A DNA stretch of 64,000 nt from Burkholderia sp. PAMC 26561 (GTDB taxonomy: Bacteria; Pseudomonadota; Gammaproteobacteria; Burkholderiales; Burkholderiaceae). Numbering within the stretch: the first letter of the stretch is position 1; each line of letters begins with the position of its first letter. Below, piece after piece: positions 38,247 to 45,773 of this stretch. Location of the stretch: contig NZ_CP014306.1 in NCBI RefSeq assembly GCF_001557535.2, positions 434,001 to 498,000 of the forward strand, in the 5' to 3' direction. The translations under genes and the position numbers were made by a program. The notes beneath the pieces were generated by a model. It was not told where the DNA came from. It worked only from the letters and a program-made list of their open reading frames with translations, and did no database searches.

Positions 38247-39198
38247 GACGCACCTCCTTCAGAGCGAAACTCTCGAACTTTGCGCCCACCATTGACATTA
38301 GTTCCGGCGTTCCGCTGAGGTACCAATAAGTGTCCGAGATGCTGGCATGGCCAAGGTAGGTGCATAACCAGAGCACGGCATGATCGACGGTCTGGCCGGT
38401 TTCATACCATCGCTGCAATCGAGCCACGGCGAAGCTGTGCCGAAGGTCCTGAATGCGCGGATGCGGGTAGTTCCCGCGTGCCTGCCAATTCAATTGCCGA
38501 CGCAGTTGCACGAAGACGTCTTGAACCGTCCTCTTCGGCAGGCGGCATCCCGACTGCGACACGAAGAATGGCATGTCTTCGCGGGGTTCGATACATCGAT
38601 CACGAACTTGTCGATAATCATTTAGCACTTGTACGACGGTGCTATGCAACGGTAGGCATCGCGACTTGCCGAACTTGGTGTGACGCACCGTCAAACAAGC
38701 ACGTTGCAAATCTACGTCTACATCAAGAAGGTTCAAGGCTTCCGAGAGGCGAAGGCCAACCGCGGCGATAAGGCCGAACATTGTTCGGTAGGTCGCCGGA
38801 CGCACTCCATCCAACGGAGGAAGGCGACCCGCCTGCTCGAGCAAATCGCGCACTTCCTGTGCGGTGTAAATGTGCGGTGCCAGCCGCCGGTGGCCTGGCC
38901 CAAACGTGTGTAAATCGGGGATCTCAGTGGCCGGCTGGAACTGGCGGTAATATGCCGCGAAAGGTCGAACGACTTCCAGCCTGCGAGCCCAGGTCACAGG
39001 CCCGGTGTGCCTAACATGCTCGCGCGCCCAGTCGAGTTGCAGCTCCAGCGTCAGAGGCCCTCGATGTCCGTGGGCATCCGCGTACCGTGCAAAGCGCATC
39101 AGTTGCTGGCCTGTGAAGCTCAGTTCGAAACCAAGCTGCCTGCGCTGTTTCAGATAGCGTTCAACAGCGAGCTGGACCGTGTCGGTGGATGTGCTCAT
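38239..39198 (-). CDS. RIT tyrosine recombinase B
   Basis: A 319-residue integrase. I chose the ATG at 39198 (MSTSTDTVQLAVERYL), which overlaps the ritA stop as ATGA; an upstream ATG at 39216 is possible. The N-terminal domain is about residues 5-90. The catalytic domain shows Arg in AAVGLRLSEALNLLDVD, H-x-x-R variant in IQDLRHSFAVARLQRW, and Tyr in YLGHASISDTYWYLSG. Works with the other two recombinases; each is thought to act in the trio on the element ends. Confidence 0.92.
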   Translation of the reverse strand: MSTSTDTVQLAVERYLKQRRQLGFELSFTGQQLMRFARYADAHGHRGPLTLELQLDWAREHVRHTGPVTWARRLEVVRPFAAYYRQFQPATEIPDLHTFGPGHRRLAPHIYTAQEVRDLLEQAGRLPPLDGVRPATYRTMFGLIAAVGLRLSEALNLLDVDVDLQRACLTVRHTKFGKSRCLPLHSTVVQVLNDYRQVRDRCIEPREDMPFFVSQSGCRLPKRTVQDVFVQLRRQLNWQARGNYPHPRIQDLRHSFAVARLQRWYETGQTVDHAVLWLCTYLGHASISDTYWYLSGTPELMSMVGAKFESFALKEVRHA

Positions 39199-40442
39199 AT
39201 CACACCTCCAGGCCACGGCATTGCAACGGCCGCTAGGTGCACCATATCAACCTTGGTGTAAATCATTGACGTGTCGAGTTCGCGATGACGGAGCACATCG
39301 GCGATATCCTTTAGGGTGCTTCCGGTGGCGAGCAGCCGACTAGCCAATGCGTGACGCAATATGTGCACGCGCGTGTGGGGTAATCCGCTGCGCCGATAGG
39401 CTTCACGCACGATCTTACGTAGCACCTCCGGGCCGATCGGAACATCGACCGGAGCGACGTGACGCACAAAGACTCGCCTGCTGGCCGTCGGAGGTCGCTC
39501 CACGCGGAGATAGATTGCGATGGCTTGACCCGTGGTCTGCGGCAACGGTAGCACGTCCACGCGGCGCGACTTGTTCTTTGCAATGCGAAGCGTGCCCGTT
39601 TCCCAGTCGATGTCGTCCAGATCAATGCTGACAACTTCGCTGGCTCGCAGGCCCAGATCGACGAGACAGCGAACCATGGCGTAAGCACGATGCCCGGATG
39701 CCAACCCTTCTGGGAATGCGTGAAGCAATTGCACAACTTGCTGCTCCGACAGTGTCTGTGGCAATACCCCTAAACGATGGTTCGCAGGTGATGCGATGAC
39801 TGGGATTAAGTGCGTTACGCTGTCCCCCAGCGTTGCCCGGTAGCGGAGGTACGCGCGCAGCGTGCTCGCTATTATCTGTGCACTGCCCGGGCGCAGTCCC
39901 TGAAGCCGAATATCGATAAACTGCCGCAACTCGTCTTGGGTTGGACAGATCACCAAGCGCGAGCTAACACCTTGGCGCTGTTGCAGGAAAGATTCCATGA
40001 TCCTGAGACGTTGCGTTCGAGTGCTTCGTGCTAATCCACGTGCACGATTCATGTGTTCATCGAAGCGGCGGAGTTCGTCGTCGATCTTAGAAGCAACCTC
40101 GCCATTGTGTAGCACCTTGGCCTCGTTCAGCAAAACGAGCAGATGCCTCAGCGCCGCTCGAACCGTCCGGGCGTGTCTTTGCACTGGCGGTGGACAGGTA
40201 CAGTGCGCGAGGTGTTCGGTGATAAACCGCCGAACAACATCGTCTGTAAGGTCGCATGCGGCAACTCGGGAGCGTCGCATCCAGCGGGCAAAGTGCGCGA
40301 CGCTATACAGGTACATCGTTACGGTGTGGTCGGCGTAGCCTCGCCTAACGAGGTGCTGCCAATAGCCGGTGACGTACGGAGCGAGAACGCTGTCGCGCAA
40401 CCACGAGGCCGGGACAGCGTGTAGCAAAGGAAACGTATCCAT
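39195..40442 (-). CDS. RIT tyrosine recombinase A
   Basis: A 415-residue integrase, the largest of the trio, first in the operon. It has an extended N-terminal region with a cysteine pair (EHLAHCTCPPP), a core-binding domain, and a catalytic domain with Arg in VDLGLRASEVVSIDLDD, H-x-x-R in HILRHALASRLLATG and Tyr in HRELDTSMIYTKVD. Frame is open and intact. The upstream 120 bases to the right repeat would hold the promoter. Confidence 0.92.
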   Translation of the reverse strand: MDTFPLLHAVPASWLRDSVLAPYVTGYWQHLVRRGYADHTVTMYLYSVAHFARWMRRSRVAACDLTDDVVRRFITEHLAHCTCPPPVQRHARTVRAALRHLLVLLNEAKVLHNGEVASKIDDELRRFDEHMNRARGLARSTRTQRLRIMESFLQQRQGVSSRLVICPTQDELRQFIDIRLQGLRPGSAQIIASTLRAYLRYRATLGDSVTHLIPVIASPANHRLGVLPQTLSEQQVVQLLHAFPEGLASGHRAYAMVRCLVDLGLRASEVVSIDLDDIDWETGTLRIAKNKSRRVDVLPLPQTTGQAIAIYLRVERPPTASRRVFVRHVAPVDVPIGPEVLRKIVREAYRRSGLPHTRVHILRHALASRLLATGSTLKDIADVLRHRELDTSMIYTKVDMVHLAAVAMPWPGGVI

Positions 40443-40562
40443 GATAGCTCCTGAAGGGATATTGCCACTACAGGAAACGCCCTTTTTTATGCGAAGTCCA
40501 GTTCGCCCGAACCAGCTGACGACCGCAATTCGACAGCACCGCTGCTAGACTAAATTCTGCTA

Positions 40563-40591
40563 AATCTACATAAAAACGCTGTTCGCATTAG
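40563..40591 (-). repeat. RIT right inverted repeat
   Basis: On the minus strand this reads CTAATGCGAACAGCGTTTTT and on; 27 of 29 bases agree with the left repeat at 35875-35903. The next five bases, ATGCG (40592-40596), belong to istA and recur at 33224-33228 on the far side of the whole insertion. Confidence 0.9.
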
Positions 40592-41123
40592 ATGCGCCGA
40601 GTACAGCGACAAACACGTGCGCACGAAACGCAACGCCACCGCGCCCGTCCAGGATCGGCATGGTGTGCCCGGCAAAGTCGGCAAACAGCTTCTCGCCGGC
40701 GCGGTGTTGCTGGCGCATCGAACGTTTGAGCGTCTGCGCCCAGTCGCGGTAGCGCTGGCAGAACTGGGTGTAGCGGTAGGTGCGCTCGCCGAGGTGCGCC
40801 TCAACGTACTCCTCCCACAATAGTTGCAGCGTCACGTTTGCCCGCCGCAACTCGCGATGAACCAGCGCGTAGTCCAGGTCGACACGTCGGGCCTGCGAAT
40901 TCTGATCGGCCGGCAGGCTCAGCTTGGCCTCGAGTTCATCGTCAGCCAGCGGTTCGACGCTCGCCCAGTCCAGATCGGCAGCGCTTGCACGCGCTGCATA
41001 CGCCGATATCGCTCCCACGCTGATACCCGCGGCCCGGCTGATCTGGCGGTGCGACAAGCCGCACACCCACTTCAGCCGCAGGACTTCTTTCAATTTGCGC
41101 ATGCTCATCCGATGTGCCGGCAT
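40592..41123 (-). pseudogene. istA: IS21 transposase istA, 5' portion
   Basis: The N-terminal part of IstA: MRKLKEVLRLKWVCGLSHRQ and a helix-turn-helix (ISRAAGISVGAISAYAARA), then the start of the integrase domain with the first catalytic Asp in LFADFAGHTMPILDG, up to VFVAVLGASN where it is interrupted. The rest is at 32205-33228. Confidence 0.92.
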
Positions 41124-41212
41124 TTACCTGTCCCCTATAAAAGAGACAAGGCTAACGCCCGTCGTTGATGTCATGCGCAACACCACCGCCAGACCGAAAT
41201 AGCGTTCCCGTT

Positions 41213-41386
41213 TCGGTCCGGTGATCACTCATTCCGGAAGCGTGATCACCTGTTTCGGCAAGATGATCAGTCGTTTCGGAAACGGGTGATCAGCGATCAC
41301 CATCAACCGAAATGCCTGATCACGTTCCTCCGGATTCACTGATCACGTTCAACCGGAATCCGTGATCACGTTCGCCGAAATACGCA
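41213..41386. repeat. IS21 right-end array of TGATCAC modules
   Basis: At least seven imperfect copies of a module pairing TGATCA(C) with a CCGAAA/CCGGAAT half occur in about 170 bases, spaced roughly 22-28 bases apart. It is the promoter-side end of the IS21 element and presumably the IstA-binding array, much longer than at the left end. Confidence 0.8.
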
Positions 41387-41569
41387 GAATCGCGATGAAA
41401 GGCCGTCGGATGCGACCTCGCATGCCTGCTGAAGCACTGCATCGATTCGATGCGCTTTCAGCGCCGCTAGGCCAAAGTTGGCTGCGAGCGCGTGTTGATG
41501 ACGCAGACGCTTCGCGGAAAGCTGCAACGCGCTTCGAATGGTTTCTTGCGGCGACAAGGGTTCGGTCAT
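41387..41569 (-). pseudogene. GAF-PAS-HisKA_2 sensor kinase, 5' portion split by IS21
   Basis: The first 61 codons of the kinase whose remainder is at 29962-31341. It reads MTEPLSPQETIRSALQLSAK, then IDAVLQQACEVASDGLSSRF, the typical lead-in helix and start of a GAF domain. The last two codons lie in the GAATCG duplication. Transcription from its own promoter would run into the IS21 right end. Confidence 0.88.
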
Positions 41570-41709
41570 GATGAGCTGCTAGATGAAGCAGAGCCGGAAT
41601 TCGGCCGCTCTAACGAAACACCGAAGAACGAACAAAACTATGAAAGATAAAATAACTGATTATCGGTTAATTGCGGTACGAAAGCTGCTTTAAAACTACG
41701 AAACCAGGC

Positions 41710-42154
41710 ATGCTTTCTTTCGCTATGACCGACCCTATCCTAAACAATCTTTGTCAAAACTGGTCCATGCGAAGACTTCATTCTTCGAACGCACCTAAGC
41801 GCGTGATGGTAGTTGATGACTTCCCGGCAGCTGCAGAGGCACTCGCTACATTTCTAAGCTTAGAAGGCTTGGACGCTCGCGTCGCATTCGGCGGAGAGGA
41901 GGCTCTGAGCCAAGCCGCATCATGGCTGCCAGACATTATCATTTTAGACATTCATATGCCCAGGTGCGATGGCTTCACCACGGCTGCGCTGCTTCGCAAG
42001 GAAGCTAAATCCTCAGCCATTGGCATTGTCGCGTTGACCGCCATCGATGCCGATGAAGTGAGACAACGCGCTGCAGTCGGAGAATTCGACGGCTACTGTC
42101 AAAAAAGGTGCGTCTCCGACGATCCTGCTCAGCCTTTTGAACCAGATGTGGTAG
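41710..42154 (+). pseudogene. Single-domain response regulator with one-base frameshift
   Basis: A receiver domain beginning APKRVMVVDDFPAAAEALAT, with phospho-acceptor Asp in DIIILDIHMPRCDG and the switch residue in IGIVALTAID. The expected last helix follows a run of six A (42101-42106): with one A fewer the frame reads GYCQKGASPTILLSLLNQMW and stops at 42154. As it stands, the frame changes and runs on to 42315 with non-family sequence, so the conserved Lys is kept but the last helix is lost. Start is uncertain (ATG at 41710, 41725 or 41767). It is divergent from the kinase 5' portion and may have been its regulator. Confidence 0.75.
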
Positions 42155-42411
42155 TCCAGCACTCGCTGCGTCTACACCTGCCTGGTCCAACGGCACGAGG
42201 CACCATGGGCGAAATCCGGCAGACACGGGCAGTGATTCGGGAAAGCATTACTCGACGGCGTTGGGGTGCGGGCGGCGAGCTGGCTGCTGCTTATCATAGC
42301 CCTACTGACCGGTAACAAACGCCCGACTATAAAACCAACATGCAGAGCCGACAGGCCAGTTACGAGAGAAACGCTACCAAGGCGGTAAGGTGGTTCCCGC
42401 GTTGGTTTAAG

Positions 42412-42433
42412 GCCCGGCATGTCTGGGCTTTTT
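42412..42433 (+). terminator. Rho-independent terminator
   Basis: GCCCGG, a 5-base loop, CTGGGC and then TTTTT: a 6-pair stem (one G-U) with a T tract on the plus strand. It is about 260 bases past the native receiver stop and probably ends that transcript. Confidence 0.6.
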
Positions 42434-42802
42434 CCCGTGCGCCATCGCTGAGTAGGAGCAGTTGAAGCCCCGAGGGTGACGATGGTCTATAGCGTTCCCA
42501 GCGGAAATGTTTAAAAAAGTGCCCCAAACGGGGCGTAAGGTGTCGACTCTGGGTTTAAGCAACCGCGCAGGAGATTTCCAAAAACTTGACCGGCCCAACA
42601 TAGCCAGATACCTCGGAATCATCGTCCTGCGGGTTCTTCAAGTCGGAACGTGTGCGGATCCAGGGGCAAGATATTTTTTACCGTTCCGGCAAACGAATAG
42701 AGTTTTGCAGCAGCTCGCGTCGATCGGCTTGCTTAGCCATTTTTTTATTCGGAGTTTCTGCTTGCACCCATCATTTGCCATCAAGCTCAACTGGCCGCAA
42801 AT
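42434..42802. other. Intergenic stretch with no recognised gene
   Basis: About 370 bases between the terminator and the IS110 transposase. Short open frames show no motifs. The last part probably holds the right-hand flank of the IS110 element. Confidence 0.4.
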
Positions 42803-43857
42803 TCAATCTTGGGCTGTGCTGAGGCCTTTCGCAAGTTTATTGCGCTGAAGATGATGGGCTTCGAACTGCGAATTTCGGGCAACAATCGCCCAAGCGATTC
42901 GGGCGAATTTGTTTGCGAGGGCGCACGCGACCACGCTCGACGGGCGGCGCGCGCTGAGCGCGCGGACCCATTCAGCAAGTGGCCCCGACTCCTTAGGCAG
43001 GCGAAACATATAAAGGCGTGCGCATAGGACGAGCAGCGTGCGAAGGTCTTTGTCACCGCGTTTGCTTATCCCGATAAGCGTCACTATCCCACCAGTACTA
43101 CGCTGGCGCGGAGTGAGACCAAGCGAAGCGGCGAAATCACGCCCACATGAAAACTGTGATCCATTTCCGAGCTCACCTATCAACGCGCTTGCAGTGATAG
43201 GGCCAATCCCCGGAATCGAAAGGAGCCTCTGCCCAGCAGGGTCGCCATTCAGAAGCCGGATCATCTGCTTTTCTAAGTCTCTGATGGCAGCGCTTGCTTG
43301 CGCGACCGCTGTTCCAGCTGGCTTAGAAGACTCGCGATGCCCAAGGGCAACTGTCCTTCTCCCGTCACCACAGCTAGGCGTTGCGCCGTAAACATCCCCC
43401 GTGACGCGGCGATCCCAAATTCGAGCAAAAACGCCTGAATTTGGTTATTCAAGACGACTCGCTCGCGCACGAGCGATTGGCGGACCCGGTGCAGGGCAGA
43501 TATGGTTTGTTGTTCTTCGGTTTTTGGCGACACAAAGCGCATTGTTGGCCTGGATGCCGCCTCGCAGATCGCCTCCGCATCGATGAAGTCGTTCTTATTG
43601 TTTTTGACAAACGCTCGTACGAAGCGGGGAGATATCAGCCGGGGAGCGTGGCCCATCCGAGCGACCTGCCTAGACAGAAAGTGAGAGCCTGGACAAGCTT
43701 CCATCGCAACCGTACAGGGCGGCAAATTGCCGAAAAATTCGAAAATTTGGGATCGCGCAATTTTCTTTCTCATGACGGCGTGGCCGCTACCGTCTTGACA
43801 ATAAACATGAAACACATGTTTGCCCAAGTCAACGCCAACTAGTGTGATCTCGTTCAC
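42803..43857 (-). pseudogene. IS110-family transposase, frameshifted
   Basis: It starts at GTG 43857 (NEITLVGVDLGKHVFHVYCQ) with the first DEDD-site Asp. Glu is in CTVAMEACPGSHF and the Asp pair is in KNNKNDFIDAEAI. The N-terminal frame runs to SLLSQLEQ and then loses similarity; the neighbouring frame continues with TAVAQASAAIRDLEKQMIRL and the C-terminal Tnp domain (LLSIPGIGPITASALIGELG, SLGLTPRQRSTGG). A one-base shift near 43315 separates the halves. Native length would be about 350 residues. IS110 elements use a bridge RNA from non-coding flanking DNA; the 43858-43950 flank is the candidate place. Confidence 0.85.
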
Positions 43858-43962
43858 CGCTGCCCCCTCGGTACTTGACCGCCCCCCCCGCGCGAATCTT
43901 CCCCGTCGAAAAATTGTCCTGCCATATGCACGGCGAATCACCTGACAAATTGCGGTGCCCCC

Positions 43963-43989
43963 TAAAGTTTCGGACAGAGGGGCCGAAAA
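43963..43989 (+). promoter_or_regulatory. Sigma-28 (FliA) promoter of flagellin gene
   Basis: TAAAGTTT (43963-43970), an 11-base spacer and GCCGAAAA (43982-43989) match the class III flagellar promoter TAAAGTTT-N11-GCCGATAA with one mismatch. It lies 90 bases before the fliC start. Confidence 0.88.
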
Positions 43990-44079
43990 CCCAAATAAGC
44001 GGCCGAAATGACGGGCGCTCGCGATGAAGCAAAAGCGTCACGCACCCATTCCTAACAACGTGCCATACGAGGAAACATC

Positions 44080-45594
44080 ATGATCGGTATTAATAGCAAC
44101 ATCAACTCGCTGGTTGCTCAGCAAAACCTGAACGGCACGCAAAGCGCGCTGTCGTCGGCAATCACGCGTCTGTCGTCGGGCAAGCGCATCAACAGCGCAG
44201 CAGACGATGCGGCCGGTCAGGCCATCGCTTCGCGCATGACGACCCAGATCAATGGATTGAACCAGGGTGTGTCGAACGCGAATGACGGTGTGTCGATGAC
44301 GCAAACGGCATCGAGCGGCTTGAACCAGATCACGGACAACCTGCAACGTATTCGCCAATTGGCAGTTCAGGCATCGAGCGGTTCGCTGTCGACATCGGAC
44401 CAGGCAGCTTTGCAAAAAGAAGTGACGCAGCGGATTGCTGAAGTGAACCGTATCGCTTCGCAGACTCAATACAACGGCACAAACGTGCTGGATGGCTCGG
44501 CTGGCAACGTCAGCTTCCAGGTTGGCGCGAACGTCGGTCAGACGATCAGCATCGACTTGAGCAATGGCGTGTCCGCAGCAAAGCTCGGCGGCGGTGTTCC
44601 GCAGTCGGGTTCGACGATCGGCTCGATCACGGGCGTGAGCCTGAAAGCTGATGGTACGGCAGCAACGTCCAACGCCGCCATCACGACGGTTAATGTGCTG
44701 GCCGACGGCAAGGGCGGCTTCACATTCACCGACCAAAACAATCAGGCTTTGTCGTCGGCGGCGTCGACAGCGCTGTTTGGCACGAGCACGAAGGGTAGTG
44801 GCTTGCCGCTGACCTTGACCGCAGCAGCCAGCTCCGCATTCACGCCGCCGGTTCAGGCAACGGCTCAAAGCGCTGCTGCGACCTCCCTTGCAACGATCAG
44901 CACGACGAACGGCGCAACGGCTGGAACGGGCAGCAATCCATACGCGGCCAACAACGTCAATCTGGGACAAGTCACGGGCGTGGCGCTTAATGCAGACGGC
45001 ACCGCAGCAACGGGTGCAACGGCGGCGATCACCTCAATCAACGTGCTGGCTGATGGCAACGGCGGATTCAAGTTCACTGACCAGGGCGGCAACGCACTGA
45101 GCGGTGCGGCAGCGGCGCTCTTCACTTCGACTGCAGGCACGGGTACGCCTCCGGCCGGTAGCACGCTCGCCTTTACGGCCGGCGGCGCGCTCGGCGCAAC
45201 CGCACCCACAGGCTTCGGCAACGCCAATGAACTGGCAGCCAAGGCAGGCATGTCGACGGTCAACGCCGACAACAACCCGCCGCAAGTGTCGGGCATCGAC
45301 CTGACGCAACCGAACGGTGCAAACTTGGCTATCGAATCGATCGACGCAGCTTTGAACACGGTCAACGGCATCCAGGCTAACCTCGGCGCAGCACAGAACC
45401 GCTTCACGTCGATCTCGGCCACGCAAACGGCTCAATCGACGAACTTGTCAACCGCTCAGTCGCAAATTACCGACGCCAACTTCGCGCAGGAAACGGCTAA
45501 TCTGAGCAAGGCGCAAGTGTTGCAACAAGCGGGTATCTCGGTGCTGGCACAGGCCAACTCGCTGCCGCAACAGGTTCTGAAGCTCCTCGGCTAA
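44080..45594 (+). CDS. fliC: Flagellin FliC
   Basis: A 504-residue filament protein. The conserved N-terminal D0/D1 region (MIGINSNINSLVAQQNLNGT to about residue 150) and C-terminal D1/D0 region (about 410-504, ending in VLQQAGISVLAQANSLPQQV) are complete. The variable centre contains two similar modules of about 60 residues, each with TGV-L-ADGTAA and INVLADGNGGFKFTDQ-type sequence, suggesting internal duplication. SD GAGGA precedes ATG 44080; a sigma-28 promoter lies upstream and a hairpin after the stop. Exported by the flagellar type III system. Confidence 0.96.
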   Translation: MIGINSNINSLVAQQNLNGTQSALSSAITRLSSGKRINSAADDAAGQAIASRMTTQINGLNQGVSNANDGVSMTQTASSGLNQITDNLQRIRQLAVQASSGSLSTSDQAALQKEVTQRIAEVNRIASQTQYNGTNVLDGSAGNVSFQVGANVGQTISIDLSNGVSAAKLGGGVPQSGSTIGSITGVSLKADGTAATSNAAITTVNVLADGKGGFTFTDQNNQALSSAASTALFGTSTKGSGLPLTLTAAASSAFTPPVQATAQSAAATSLATISTTNGATAGTGSNPYAANNVNLGQVTGVALNADGTAATGATAAITSINVLADGNGGFKFTDQGGNALSGAAAALFTSTAGTGTPPAGSTLAFTAGGALGATAPTGFGNANELAAKAGMSTVNADNNPPQVSGIDLTQPNGANLAIESIDAALNTVNGIQANLGAAQNRFTSISATQTAQSTNLSTAQSQITDANFAQETANLSKAQVLQQAGISVLAQANSLPQQVLKLLG

Positions 45595-45610
45595 GCATTC
45601 ACCGAAAGCT

Positions 45611-45645
45611 AACCGGCGCGCATACCGTTACAATGCGCGCCGGTT
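45611..45645. terminator. Perfect 13-bp hairpin after fliC
   Basis: AACCGGCGCGCAT (45611-45623) and ATGCGCGCCGGTT (45633-45645) are perfect complements with a 9-base loop, 16 bases past the fliC stop. No T tract follows directly. It likely ends or stabilises the abundant flagellin mRNA. Confidence 0.8.
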
Positions 45646-45710
45646 GATACACTGGCATCACAGCGGTGGTTGCAGCAACAAAAGAAGCACAAAAACCGCT
45701 GGGAGGCTTG

Positions 45711-45726
45711 CCTCCCAATTGACGTT
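45711..45726. repeat. Short palindrome between fliC and fliD
   Basis: GGGAGGC-TT-GCCTCCC forms a tight 7-bp hairpin 48 bases before the fliD start. It could be an mRNA processing or regulatory site; it has no T tract. Confidence 0.4.
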
Positions 45727-45773
45727 TTCGCGTTTTAACCACTGTTTTCGGTAATGCACGAACGGAGCAATGA

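Larger units (their letters stand above)
35875..40591. mobile_element. Recombinase-in-trio (RIT) element, interrupted by IS3
   Basis: Three tyrosine recombinases overlap head to tail on the minus strand (ritA, ritB, ritC), the defining feature of RIT elements. The unit is bounded by 29-bp inverted repeats (35875-35903 and 40563-40591) matching at 27 of 29 positions. Without the IS3 copy and its 3-bp duplication it measures about 3.45 kb, the usual RIT size. The right repeat abuts istA directly; the left one is separated from istA by the IS91-like unit. Confidence 0.88.
31342..41386. mobile_element. IS21-family element, expanded to 10 kb by nested insertions
   Basis: The ends are near-identical inverted repeats: TGCGGATTTCGGCGATGGTG at the left and, on the other strand, TGCGTATTTCGGCGAACGTG at the right. 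The element carries istB (31434-32189) and istA on the minus strand. istA is split at codon level by a 7.36-kb insertion (33229-40591). Removing that insertion and one copy of its 5-bp flank leaves 2,677 bp, a normal IS21 length, with a 516-codon istA. It interrupts a histidine kinase gene and is flanked by GAATCG duplications. Confidence 0.92.

Noticed and set aside
41671..42315. A 214-residue receiver fused to a new C-terminal domain
   Set aside because: The tail after the A run is explained by a one-base shift; the other frame gives the normal receiver helix and stop.
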